DNA of 64,000 nucleotides from Clostridium manihotivorum (GCF_004015185.1 NZ_CP025746.1:434001-498000), one strand, 5' to 3'; positions 45,143 through 53,874 are shown, numbered from the stretch's first letter. The notes: generated by a model from the sequence alone, not told the origin. Numbers and translations: made by a program.

Positions 45143-46183
45143 TTAAATCACCTTCATTACTTCCATAAAGTTTACAAGGGAGCCTAATATAAAGCACACC
45201 ACGATAATACTTGCTATTAGCCAAAGCACATACTTTTTCTTAAAGCCGCCTGCTAACATCAATGTGTTTTTGATATCTAACATAGGACCAAAGATTAAGA
45301 ATGCTATTATTGATCCAGTTGTGAACTGACCAATGAAGGTAGAACCTATAAAAGCATCAGCCTCAGAACAAATTGATAGGATAAAAGCTAAGCCTATCAT
45401 AGCTAATACTGATATGTAAGGATTCTTTCCCAGTATATTTATGCTGTCTCTGGCAACCAAAACTTGAAATACTGCTGATAATATTGCTCCAAATATGAGA
45501 TACTTGCTTATATCCAAAAATTCAGAGACTACATTGTCCAGCAATAAGGATAACTTAGATTGATTTGAAGACGAGTTATGTGTCTCACCGCAGCCACAAA
45601 AATTATCGTCATCATCATAGATATCAGTTCTTAGTAGGTTTGGATTAGTTTTTTCTAGAAAGCTTATTATAAAACCTATGATAATAGCAGCTATCATTCC
45701 GGCAATACTTCTTATAAATAATATAGATATCCTATGATTAAAGGCATAGTAAGTTGACATAAGTACTACTGGATTTATTATAGGGGTTGCCAGCATAAAG
45801 GTGGTTGCAACTCCTACTGGTACTCCTTTTTTTATAAGTCGTCTAGCTATAGGAATTATTGCACATTCACATATAGGAAAGAAGATTCCTATTGCAGATG
45901 CCATAAGTATAGCTAAAACTTTATTCTTAGGTAATATCTTTGCTATAGTCTTTTCAGAAACATATAGCTGTATAAAAGAGGATATTAAAGAACCTAGAAA
46001 TATAAAGGGCATAGCTTCTAATATTATACTTATAAATATGGCAGAAAAGTTTTTTAGAGTCCTACCATTGAAGGTTATTTTAAACTTAAGCATCAATAAT
46101 ATGGTAAGTATTATCAATGGAATAAATGCTAATTTTGATAATATATTAATATAGTTTTTCTGTTTTGATTCTCTATACTCCAT
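45143..46183 (-). CDS. PF03773 (ArsP/DUF318-type) permease
   Basis: A 346-residue membrane protein with about eight to ten helices. The conserved core reads FPICECAIIPIARRL and LATPIINPVVLMSTY, with CSEADAFIGSTF in the second half. The cytoplasmic loop holds DDDDNFCGCGETHN, an acidic and Cys/His patch that may bind metal. It is co-directional with the neighbouring GTPase (2-base gap) and TIGR03943 genes. The likely role is movement of a metal or metal complex; the direction is not clear. Confidence 0.88.
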   Translation of the reverse strand: MEYRESKQKNYINILSKLAFIPLIILTILLMLKFKITFNGRTLKNFSAIFISIILEAMPFIFLGSLISSFIQLYVSEKTIAKILPKNKVLAILMASAIGIFFPICECAIIPIARRLIKKGVPVGVATTFMLATPIINPVVLMSTYYAFNHRISILFIRSIAGMIAAIIIGFIISFLEKTNPNLLRTDIYDDDDNFCGCGETHNSSSNQSKLSLLLDNVVSEFLDISKYLIFGAILSAVFQVLVARDSINILGKNPYISVLAMIGLAFILSICSEADAFIGSTFIGQFTTGSIIAFLIFGPMLDIKNTLMLAGGFKKKYVLWLIASIIVVCFILGSLVNFMEVMKVI

Positions 46184-46185
46184 TT

Positions 46186-46854
46186 TTAATACTCCCTTCT
46201 TGGATTCTTGATTGCTATTTTAGAAAGGATTATCTTAGCGGTAATCCTTAAAAACTTTAGAAAACCACCATCTAATATAGCCATATACTGAAGTTCTTTT
46301 TCTAAAGATTCAAGACTTTCTATATCAGCAATAAAGGTGTTTTTATTTAGTTTATTTATGTTAGTCTTTATGTTTCTTAGCTTGTCCTTAGAAACCTTAG
46401 TACAGTTATTTAGTACTATTAGGTTACTATGATAAATACATGGAAGAATAAGCGTTGGCATATTAGAAAAAAACATTTCATAGGAAAGGATATCTGCCAA
46501 ATAAAATACTGAGGCTATCCTGCAAGTTTTACTCAATTCCTGGGAAATAGTCTCCACTAACTGAACAAGGTTTTTAGTACCATTGTACTCTATAATTATT
46601 CTATGAGGGGTATATTTTTCTATCATAGTTTTTATGTACTCAGCATTTATGTTAAAGCTAGGTTCACAAACTTCTACATTTATATTCTTGCTATGTATGA
46701 TGTTATCGTCTATACTTGTCATGCCTTTTTCGTTTTGAATAATTAGAACTCTTTCAAAGGAAAGATAAGTTTCTTTTATTAAGGTATTTATGAAATAGGT
46801 CTTTCCAGCCCCTAAGAAACCAGTAACTATTTCAATATCTACTTTAGTCCGCAT
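46186..46854 (-). CDS. short CobW/COG0523-type GTPase without the CxCC motif
   Basis: A 222-residue P-loop protein. The N-terminal EIVTGFLGAGKTYFINTLIK is a clear CobW Walker A. The usual metal-binding CxCC is absent (VCEPSFNIN is found at that place), and the roughly 100-residue C-terminal CobW domain is missing. It may be a specialised partner of the full-length GTPase upstream or of the permease that follows by 2 bases. Whether it still hydrolyses GTP is open. Confidence 0.8.
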   Translation of the reverse strand: MRTKVDIEIVTGFLGAGKTYFINTLIKETYLSFERVLIIQNEKGMTSIDDNIIHSKNINVEVCEPSFNINAEYIKTMIEKYTPHRIIIEYNGTKNLVQLVETISQELSKTCRIASVFYLADILSYEMFFSNMPTLILPCIYHSNLIVLNNCTKVSKDKLRNIKTNINKLNKNTFIADIESLESLEKELQYMAILDGGFLKFLRITAKIILSKIAIKNPRREY

Positions 46855-47170
46855 AATGTAATCACGCCTTTAATTTAAAATAGTATTTTTATTCAGGTAC
46901 CGTAAAGTATCTAAAATTAATTGGTTTATAATCATAGGTATTAATATAATATCTAGCCCATGTAGCATATCTTATATTACTATTTAGTTGTATCAATGCT
47001 ATTAAGTATATACTAATCTTAGTAATATAATTATTATATTACACTTCAATGCTTATAGGTTACATAAGAATTAATTTGTTCTCAGTAAAGTATGATATAT
47101 TGTGGGAAATAATTCTTTAGTTATATAGAGATAGACCACTTAAAGCCAAGCTACATCTTTAAATCAGTAA
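46855..47170. other. intergenic region before the short GTPase gene
   Basis: AT-rich, with the promoter region of the 46.9-44.4 kb operon. I see no clear Zur-type palindrome. Confidence 0.35.
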
Positions 47171-47272
47171 TAAAGATGTACCACCTCAATATAAGATTTA
47201 TCCTCAAAGCCTCTCTGGATTATGAGAGTATAATTTGAAAATAAAAACTGTATTATGAAGTGGCACATATAT
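47171..47272. repeat. family C repeat, best copy (C3)
   Basis: Both ends are intact: AAGATGTACCACCTCAATAT on the left and GAAGTGGCACATATA on the right. The core stem is TCAAAGCCTCTCTGG with GAGAGTATAATTTGA. Its right end runs directly into repeat B6. Confidence 0.75.
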
Positions 47273-47375
47273 ATAGGGAACCTTTACTAAAACTTAATTT
47301 ATACTTGTTATAAAATCGCCGCTTCTGGCGATTTTGTGGCATGCATAAATTAATAGTTGAGTTAGGAAATCTGTA
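47271..47375. repeat. family B repeat (B6), abutting C3
   Basis: The left end TATAGGGAACCTTTACTAAA and the interior ACTTGTTATAAAATCGCCGC are nearly identical to B1. The right arm GCATAAATTAATAGTTGAGT is intact; the right tip has decayed. Confidence 0.75.
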
Positions 47376-47443
47376 GTTGTCTAATAAAGCCTTTGAAATT
47401 GCAAGTTTTAGCTTAAAGCTGCACCGTGGTATGTCATAGAACT

Positions 47444-48403
47444 TTAAATATCAAATAGCTTTTTTATCTCAGTAGAATTAAGACCATTACCTATAACGCA
47501 GACTCTTCCTGAGTAGTCAGGGGAGGAGTTTCTTATGTCAAACTCACCTGGAACATAATCAAATTCAAGCCATTTGCTGCTTGAGGATTCTATAATTCCT
47601 TTGGCTCTAAGTACAGTTCCATACACATTTTTATCATTTAATTTAGTTAAGATGGCTTCTAAAGTACTCTTGGAATATATCTTTGGAGTCTCAATACCTA
47701 TGGTTTTGAAGGTATCTACTGTTGATTTAGAAGTTGTACTTTTAATGGCAACTCTTAAGGAGTTGTCTTTTAAAAGATTCACTTTTGCAATAAGCTGTTT
47801 TTGAGCATCTCCCTCAGCGATTTCTATTATGTCTTTAGAATTTAAGTCATCCCATGGAGTAGTTATTATATTTGCATTTTTATTTAATTCTTTGATTTTA
47901 TTAACTACTTGTACTACATGATCTTTGCTTACATTTTGAGTTCTGCTTAATATTATAGTTTTCGCATTTATTATTTGATTTTTATAGAATTCATCAAAGT
48001 TCATAACGTACATGTCATATTTAGTTACGTCAATTACAGTCATTATCATGTTTATAGTAACTTTATCCTTTAGAGTAGGTTCCTTGAATACTGATAATAT
48101 CTCAGATAGCTTTGCAACTCCTGAAGGCTCTATTATTATTCTTTCAGGATTATACTTTTCAATAACTTCTCGTATTCCATCAGTAAAGTCTCCATATACA
48201 CTGCAGCATATGCAACCAGCGTTGATTTCTTTAACATCTATCTTAGTAGTTTTTAAAAAACTGCTATCAATGCCGATTTCTCCAAATTCATTTTCAATTA
48301 TAGCTATTTTATCGTTCTTTAGTTCTTCACCTATAAGCTTTTTTATAAGCATAGTTTTTCCTGCGCCCAAGAATCCAGAAAATAAATCGACTTTAACCTT
48401 CAA
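47444..48403 (-). CDS. COG0523/CobW-family metal-chaperone GTPase
   Basis: A 319-residue GTPase. Walker A is GFLGAGKTMLIKK, the metal motif is GCICCS, Walker B and switch include IIIEPSGVAKLSE, and the base-specificity loop is degenerate (LSRTQNVSKD in place of NKxD). The C-terminal CobW domain begins near residue 235 (STLEAILTKLND). These proteins deliver zinc, iron or cobalt to target enzymes. The start is TTG 48403 behind GAAGGGA. Same strand as the metal cluster but separated from it by 590 bases of repeats. Confidence 0.9.
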   Translation of the reverse strand: MKVKVDLFSGFLGAGKTMLIKKLIGEELKNDKIAIIENEFGEIGIDSSFLKTTKIDVKEINAGCICCSVYGDFTDGIREVIEKYNPERIIIEPSGVAKLSEILSVFKEPTLKDKVTINMIMTVIDVTKYDMYVMNFDEFYKNQIINAKTIILSRTQNVSKDHVVQVVNKIKELNKNANIITTPWDDLNSKDIIEIAEGDAQKQLIAKVNLLKDNSLRVAIKSTTSKSTVDTFKTIGIETPKIYSKSTLEAILTKLNDKNVYGTVLRAKGIIESSSSKWLEFDYVPGEFDIRNSSPDYSGRVCVIGNGLNSTEIKKLFDI

Positions 48404-48449
48404 ATAAATCCCTTCTTTCTAAATATATTAATTTTAATAATATTCTTAA

Positions 48450-48514
48450 ACCTAGCCAAATTATTAATAAAAGGCTTTGCGAATTTAAATAATATTATTA
48501 AATGCAGCCTTAAG
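48450..48514. repeat. family A-like fragment (A11)
   Basis: The right arm AATTTAAATAATATTATTAA then TGCAGCCTTAA matches the outer arm of A5; the left part has decayed (CTAGCCAAATTATTAATAAA). Confidence 0.45.
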
Positions 48515-48688
48515 AATCACCAGTCTGATCCGTTCTAGTGTTTTTGTTCATCTGTCTTAATATTCTAGATTATGTTTCACTTATTAATTTTAAACCTATA
48601 AAATCACTAAATCAACGCAAATGATTTGCATTATATGTCGTACATATAAAATTTACAATTAAGACTAAGATTGATGAAGCTCAAAGCG

Positions 48689-48725
48689 AAAAATACAACA
48701 CGGTCTCTAAACAGTGTTGTATTTT
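48689..48725 (-). terminator. terminator of the RpiR regulator gene
   Basis: AAAATACAACAC pairs with GTGTTGTATTTT, a perfect 12-bp stem. Confidence 0.85.
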
Positions 48726-48765
48726 CATAATAATATTTTATTTACTTCGTAATAGCATTTTAAAA

Positions 48766-49539
48766 TTATACATCAAATAGAAATCTATATCTCATAATCA
48801 ACATATCCTTCACATATAAAAGAGCATATCTTCCAACAAAGGGGAAGTATTCATTTCCGTAAAGTATTACTTTAGATATGTATTGCTGTAAGCTTGTAGC
48901 TTTATTTTGTGTTAACAGAACCTTCCTAGCTTTGCTTTGTTTTAAGGCATCATTTAGCCTTGAAGTATAGCTACAACCTCCAGAAGCAGAAAGTATTATA
49001 AGTAAGGAATCCTTATCTAGGCTTTTTATGTTTTCTAATTGCTGATCAATATCTATAAATACTGTGGCGAACTTACCTAAAACCATCAGTTCTCCTTGAA
49101 GGTCTAAGGTTATGGTTTGAGCCGTATTTAAACCTACAAAGGCCACATTCTTATATTCGTGTATTTGATCAGCTAACTCATCAATTTCTTCAATCTTTAA
49201 GGCTTCAGTAGCTAAGTCTATATTTTTCTTTGCCATATTTACTAGGTTTGTGCCATCTTCATTCACATTCATATTGATGCTCTTATTTCTAGGATTAAAA
49301 TACTCATTTTCCTCATAAATAAGCATGTTCTTAAATTCAGAAAAGTTGGTGCAGCCAAGTTTTCTGCAGAATCTGCTTATTGTGGATATTGAAACATAAC
49401 AAAGATCAGCCAATTGATTTATACTAAGGGTGGGAATTACATTCAAGTTCTGAAGTATTATCCAGGATATATTATAATCAATATCTTTTTCATTGCTATT
49501 ATTTATTATTATTAGTAATTTGTGAACTATATCACTCAT
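48766..49539 (-). CDS. MurR/RpiR-family transcription regulator
   Basis: A 257-residue regulator. The N-terminal HTH_6 domain (TLSINQLADLCYVSISTISR, then FCRKLGCTNFSEFKN) is followed from about residue 115 by a SIS sugar-phosphate-binding domain (VAFVGLNTAQTITLDLQGEL; LLIILSASGGCSYTSRLNDA). It should bind a phosphosugar and control sugar or amino-sugar genes. It lies 113 bases downstream of, and on the same strand as, a Gfo/Idh/MocA oxidoreductase gene. Confidence 0.9.
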   Translation of the reverse strand: MSDIVHKLLIIINNSNEKDIDYNISWIILQNLNVIPTLSINQLADLCYVSISTISRFCRKLGCTNFSEFKNMLIYEENEYFNPRNKSINMNVNEDGTNLVNMAKKNIDLATEALKIEEIDELADQIHEYKNVAFVGLNTAQTITLDLQGELMVLGKFATVFIDIDQQLENIKSLDKDSLLIILSASGGCSYTSRLNDALKQSKARKVLLTQNKATSLQQYISKVILYGNEYFPFVGRYALLYVKDMLIMRYRFLFDV

Positions 49540-49566
49540 GTTTTCACCACCGGTACTTGTATTTGT

Positions 49567-49651
49567 ATGGTTCTAACTTCAACTATTAATTTATACATTT
49601 CGTAGAAGTACCTAGACCTTTGATTCTTGAACAAGTTCCATATAGGAACTC
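49567..49651. repeat. family B repeat, inverted orientation (B7)
   Basis: Reverse-strand copy: ACTTCAACTATTAATTTATAC at one side and GTTCCATATAGGAACTC at the other. It lies between the oxidoreductase and regulator genes, inside the presumed transcript. Confidence 0.6.
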
Positions 49652-49652
49652 T

Positions 49653-50555
49653 TTACTTAAGTAGTTTCTCAATAATCTGTTCGCATATTTCATGTGTAAT
49701 AAGTGCATCCTCTAAGCTTATATCAGTGGCTTTTCCATCCCTTACACAGTCTAGGAAATGATTTATTATCTGGACAAAGCCTTTTCTAAACAAGGTTGTA
49801 TCCCAATCAGCTAGTTTAGATAAACTTTCTTCATTGTTTGCAAAGGTTGAGGTTAGGGCTGACTCCTTAACTACAAGCTTTTTTTCAGGACACATATATT
49901 CAAGTACTTCCTCAGACATGCCGCTATTTCTGTTCATTATTGCAATTGAGGTGGTATTGCTGTTTGATAATTTAGTCACTACATTATATAGATTATCATC
50001 CTCTAGAAGTCCATTTACCTGTAGGTCTGAAACTTCTCCCCCCATCAAATATCTAACTGTATCAATAACGTGTATATAATCATCAAGTACGAAGGTTCTT
50101 ATATCCTCTGGTTTAGCAAATCTATTTTTTTGCATTATTATAATATTAGCAGCTTCCTCTTTTTTTAATGAGGCATACATCGGTGCAAAACGTCTATTAA
50201 AGCCTACCATAAGAATTCTTTTATATTCCTTAGCTATGGAAGCCAGTTCCTTTGATTCCTCATAAGAGTAGGAAAGTGGTTTATCTACATAAACATCTAT
50301 ACCAGAAGTTAGAAGTTTTTTGCAGATTTCAAAATGTGACTCTGTAGCTGTATGTACAAAGGCAGCCTTTAAGTTTAACTTTAATAGTTCATCTACAGAA
50401 GTTGTATATTCGCTAACTCTATATTGTTTAGATAGCTTCTCTAGTTTTTCGCTATCTCTAGTACAAAATATAAGTTCAATATCCCCTCTAGCTGTTATAA
50501 CTGGTAGATATGCCTTTTGAGCTATTCCACCCAAGCCTATTACTCCTATCCTCAT
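49653..50555 (-). CDS. Gfo/Idh/MocA-family oxidoreductase
   Basis: A 300-residue NAD(P)-dependent sugar or polyol oxidoreductase. The Rossmann start is RIGVIGLGGIAQKAYLPVI, and VDKPLSYSYEESKEL is the family's EKP motif in DKP form. The C-terminal half has MVGFNRRFAPMYASLKK and DYIHVIDTVRYLMGG with the usual His. The substrate is unknown; the nearby RpiR regulator suggests a sugar-derived compound. ATG with AAGGAGGA. Confidence 0.88.
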   Translation of the reverse strand: MRIGVIGLGGIAQKAYLPVITARGDIELIFCTRDSEKLEKLSKQYRVSEYTTSVDELLKLNLKAAFVHTATESHFEICKKLLTSGIDVYVDKPLSYSYEESKELASIAKEYKRILMVGFNRRFAPMYASLKKEEAANIIIMQKNRFAKPEDIRTFVLDDYIHVIDTVRYLMGGEVSDLQVNGLLEDDNLYNVVTKLSNSNTTSIAIMNRNSGMSEEVLEYMCPEKKLVVKESALTSTFANNEESLSKLADWDTTLFRKGFVQIINHFLDCVRDGKATDISLEDALITHEICEQIIEKLLK

Positions 50556-50810
50556 AATAAATCCTCCTTAGGTATTAAATTTGTTTATCAAAATGAGAAT
50601 CGTAAATCCATAAAAAATTTTATACTGGGTTTAACCATAGAAGTTATACATGGTTAAAGCTATGTAAATATTTATTTTAATATGAAGAAATTCTATCCTT
50701 AAGTTCTCGTATACAGTAATTATAAATCACTTAAACCTCAATGACAAACAAAGATATATGTTGTAATATATAGATTAGTTAACTTACATTTAGGAATTGG
50801 GGGCTAAAAC

Positions 50811-51689
50811 ATGAATGATAAAATCAAGATCTTATTTGCGATGGTTATTTTTGGGAGTATAGGGATATTTGTAAAGAATATAAATCTTCCATCCTTAGAG
50901 ATTGCATTTCTTAGAGCTACAATCGGTAGCATTTTTTTATTTTGCTTTAGTTTATTAACGAAGCAAAGCTTTTCTTTGGATAAAATTAAGAAAAATGCTT
51001 TGTTGCTTATTATTTCTGGGGCGGCTATAGGATTTAACTGGATACTATTATTTCAAGCTTATAAGTATACAACCGTATCTATAGCTACCATAAGTTATTA
51101 TTTTGCACCTATGTTTGTGATAATAGCTGCACCTTTTGTACTAAAGGAGAAGCTTACAAGCACTAAGGTTCTATGCTTAATTGGTGCTCTTATTGGCATA
51201 ATAATGATCAATTTGGGGGACGGTTCTGGTGTCGCTTCTCAAAATATTAAGGGAATACTTTTTGGACTTAGTGGTGCTGTTTTATATGCGGCAGTGGTTT
51301 TGATAAATAAGTTTATAAAAGATTTATCTGGTTTTGAAACCACCTTGATACAGCTTGCAGTATCAGCAATAACCTTGCTTCCTTTTATAATATATAGAGG
51401 GGAGATATCAAAAGTTAAGGAACTTGGTACTAGCGGATTAGTATATGTATTGATGGTAGGAATAATACATACTGGCATAGCATATATGCTTTATTTTACA
51501 GCAATGAAAAGCTTAGAAAGCCATTCTATAGCAATTTTAAGTTATATAGATCCTATATCAGCAGTAATATTTTCTACATTATTATTAGGAGAATCAATAA
51601 CTGCGGTTCAGATTATAGGAGGTATAATAGTGCTTTTATCCACCTTTTTAGTTGAAAGAACTGGTAAGGTAAATACTTTAGAGATATAG
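50811..51689 (+). CDS. EamA/DMT-family transporter
   Basis: A 292-residue protein with ten predicted helices in two EamA repeats (first GSIGIFVKNINLPSLEIAFL; second GAVLYAAVVLINKFIKDLSG). The C-terminal half has the DPISAVIFSTLLLGESIT motif of the drug/metabolite family. Likely an exporter of an amino acid or other small metabolite; the substrate cannot be predicted. ATG follows GGGGG. It is divergent from the oxidoreductase gene. Confidence 0.9.
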   Translation: MNDKIKILFAMVIFGSIGIFVKNINLPSLEIAFLRATIGSIFLFCFSLLTKQSFSLDKIKKNALLLIISGAAIGFNWILLFQAYKYTTVSIATISYYFAPMFVIIAAPFVLKEKLTSTKVLCLIGALIGIIMINLGDGSGVASQNIKGILFGLSGAVLYAAVVLINKFIKDLSGFETTLIQLAVSAITLLPFIIYRGEISKVKELGTSGLVYVLMVGIIHTGIAYMLYFTAMKSLESHSIAILSYIDPISAVIFSTLLLGESITAVQIIGGIIVLLSTFLVERTGKVNTLEI

Positions 51690-51760
51690 GTAGGGTTAAT
51701 TTTAAGTCAACTGGCAATAATATGTATAAGAACTACATTTATATATTATTGAGGTGAATT

Positions 51761-52402
51761 ATGAGAATACCAAATCATGTTGGAATAATACCAGATGGAA
51801 ATAGAAGATGGGCTGTGGATAAAGGACTAACTAAAGAGTGTGGGTATATTTCTGGAATTGATCCAGGATTAGAACTTTTTAAGCTGTGTAAGAGTGCTGG
51901 AGTTAAAGAAATAACTTATTATGGCTTCACAGTAGACAATACAAAGAGACCAGCAGAACAAAGAAAAGCTTTTACAGAAGCTTGCATAAATGCAGTTCAA
52001 GTTCTTTCTGGTCAAGATGCGGAGTTATTAGTTGTAGGAAATACAAAGTCTGATATGTTCCCAGAGGAGTTATTGCCATACACTGTAAGAAAGACTTTTG
52101 GTAACGGCGGGATTAGAGTTAATTTTTTAGTTAATTACAGTTGGAAGTGGGACTTGGACCATCTTAAAGAAGTCAAATCCAAAAGTAATAATATAAACAA
52201 CCAAATACAATCCTATGATGTAACAAGAGTAGATCTTATAATAAGGTGGGGAGGAAGAAGAAGGCTAAGTGGTTTCCTTCCGGTGCAATCAATATATTCT
52301 GACTTTTATGTTATAGATGATTACTGGCCTGATTTTAAACCTCAACATTTTTATGATGCCCTTAGTTGGTACAATGAGCAAGATATAACTCTTGGTGGCT
52401 AA
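51761..52402 (+). CDS. divergent cis-prenyltransferase (undecaprenyl diphosphate synthase family)
   Basis: A 213-residue protein of the UppS family, shorter than the usual 240-260. Motif I is IPDGNRRWAVDKG with catalytic Asp12. The second region is YGFTVDNTKRPAEQRKAF. The C-terminal motif reads LIIRWGGRRRLSGFLPVQS, where ordinary enzymes have RTGGE before RLS, so the usual acidic residue is replaced by Arg. Last residues include YWPDFKPQHF, as in the family. It probably makes a shorter or different polyprenyl diphosphate than the cell-wall UppS. Confidence 0.85.
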   Translation: MRIPNHVGIIPDGNRRWAVDKGLTKECGYISGIDPGLELFKLCKSAGVKEITYYGFTVDNTKRPAEQRKAFTEACINAVQVLSGQDAELLVVGNTKSDMFPEELLPYTVRKTFGNGGIRVNFLVNYSWKWDLDHLKEVKSKSNNINNQIQSYDVTRVDLIIRWGGRRRLSGFLPVQSIYSDFYVIDDYWPDFKPQHFYDALSWYNEQDITLGG

Positions 52403-52614
52403 TTAATACATATTTCGGTAGGATTAAAAATTTGGTTATGTTTAATTTCAAAAGGGTACTTTAGTAGAGTCAAAAATTTATACACAAGTTTTTATTGAAT
52501 ATTAGTTTTTTAGTGGATAGAGATAAAAACATTGTGGATAAAATCAAAGCTTAAAGATTTTTAATGTATTACTAATATAAGCAGTCTTATATTAGAAAAA
52601 AGTTTTTAAACTTA

Positions 52615-52653
52615 AAAAATCACTAATGAGGGGGATTCATTAGTGATTTTTAT
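52615..52653 (+). terminator. terminator downstream of the cis-prenyltransferase
   Basis: AAAAATCACTAATGA pairs with TCATTAGTGATTTTT, a 15-bp perfect stem, 213 bases after the stop. No gene lies between. Confidence 0.85.
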
Positions 52654-52682
52654 TTTATCTATATTTGATTTTAATAAGGTAC

Positions 52683-52790
52683 TTTATAGATGTACCACTT
52701 CATATTAAACTTTACATTTTCAAAACTTTTCTTAATAGTCCAGAGGGGTTTTGAAAATGGATTTCGGATAGAAGTGAAACATCCTTAACA
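52683..52790. repeat. family C repeat (C4)
   Basis: Left end ATAGATGTACCACTTCATAT, core ATTTTCAAAACTTTT..AGAGGGGTTTTGAAAAT, and GGATTTCGGATAGAAGTG toward the right end. Confidence 0.7.
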
Positions 52791-52878
52791 ACACCTTTAT
52801 TTAATTATCTAAGAATTTATAGGTCTAGTAAAAATAATTATATTCAGCAGTTATAAAACTAATACAGGCTAGAGATTA

Positions 52879-53532
52879 TTATGAGCTTGAGCCAGTGCTG
52901 CTAGAACTGTTGTTATTTGTTCCACTGCTATTACTATTACTATTACTATTACTATTACTATTACTATTACTGTTACTGTTATTATTTTGTCTTTGACGTG
53001 TTGGCATATCTGCCCTTACCTTTTCCATTACCTTAGTAGCTTGGTCTTGAGTTATGACACCATCAGAAACTAGCTTACTTAAAGGATTGAAGTTTCCTCT
53101 GCTACCCTTAGTACCGTTGCCTTTCTGATTTCCTTGACCTTGCTGTGTATTTTGACCGTTTTGAGCAGTTGATCCCTGATTATTATTTTGAGTTCCTTGC
53201 CCATTTGAACCTTGAGCATTTTTTTCACGTCCTTGCCCATTTGGTCTCTGGGTTAAGGTTGTTAAAGCTTCGAGAACCTTGGTTCCTTGGTCTTTAGTCA
53301 GGGTTCCATCACTTACAAGTGCATTTACATCAGTCTCCATTTGTTTCTTTCTTTCCTCTGCATTAGCAGCAAAGTTACCATTGCCTTGCTGTCCTTGTTG
53401 ATTTTGCTGATTTGGTGTAGATGCTTGAGCTGTATTATTTTTATTAGCGCTACTGCATCCTGTAAGTAATAATCCTGAAATGCTAAGAGCGGAAACTAGC
53501 ATTATAACTTTCTTTGACAATATGTTTTTCAT
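52879..53532 (-). CDS. low-complexity lipoprotein with (Asn-Ser) repeat tail
   Basis: A 217-residue predicted lipoprotein, lipobox LLLTGC. Two copies of a helical motif (VNALVSDGTLTKDQGTKVLE; SKLVSDGVITQDQATKVMEK) resemble short secreted helix-hairpin repeats and are joined by Gln/Asn/Gly-rich linkers. The C-terminus is an Asn-Ser dipeptide run of about ten units, encoded by a hexanucleotide repeat (52926-52980). No family is recognised beyond this. It is probably a surface-exposed, structural or matrix-related protein. Confidence 0.75.
   Translation of the reverse strand: MKNILSKKVIMLVSALSISGLLLTGCSSANKNNTAQASTPNQQNQQGQQGNGNFAANAEERKKQMETDVNALVSDGTLTKDQGTKVLEALTTLTQRPNGQGREKNAQGSNGQGTQNNNQGSTAQNGQNTQQGQGNQKGNGTKGSRGNFNPLSKLVSDGVITQDQATKVMEKVRADMPTRQRQNNNSNSNSNSNSNSNSNSNSSGTNNNSSSSTGSSS
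52926..52980. repeat. hexanucleotide repeat (ATTACT)n inside the lipoprotein gene
   Basis: About nine tandem 6-base units, ATTACT on the plus strand, coding Asn-Ser pairs on the minus strand. Unit number can change without breaking the frame. Confidence 0.85.
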
Positions 53533-53571
53533 CCTGATTTCACTCCCTAATTTTTTTCTGATTTTTTATCT

Positions 53572-53655
53572 TGGCCATGTTTAAGAGCATTGTTGAAATT
53601 AAGCATCGGATAACTTACCGATTAATTTCAATGCAACACTTTAACAGTGCCTTTA
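53572..53655. repeat. family A repeat, complete but short (A10)
   Basis: GGCCATGTTTAAGAGCATTG, then TTGAAATTAAGCATCGG, with the inverted CCGATTAATTTCAATGCAAC and TTTAACAGTGCC. Confidence 0.65.
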
Positions 53656-53697
53656 TTTTTAAGTAATTTGATAACGAAGTTTATGTTTAAGAGTGCC

Positions 53698-53736
53698 TAT
53701 ATCCAATAGTTGAGTAGGAACCCTATAGGATGATTA
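53698..53736. repeat. family B fragment, right end only (B9)
   Basis: CCAATAGTTGAGTAGGAACC followed by CTATAGG matches the right arm and end of family B. Confidence 0.45.
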
Positions 53737-53814
53737 TATTTAATCATTGTGTCAATTTGATGGGATGATTTTGAACAATTTGTTACAAAGTAAAAAAATA
53801 TATTTTCTTTAACA

Positions 53815-53860
53815 GTAAAAAAGGATATACAATATCAATTATTTTGATATCATATATCCC
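53815..53860 (-). terminator. terminator of the S9 peptidase gene
   Basis: GGATATACAATATCAA pairs with TTGATATCATATATCC; read leftwards the stem is followed by six T. Confidence 0.75.
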
Positions 53861-53874
53861 TTGATTTTATTGAT

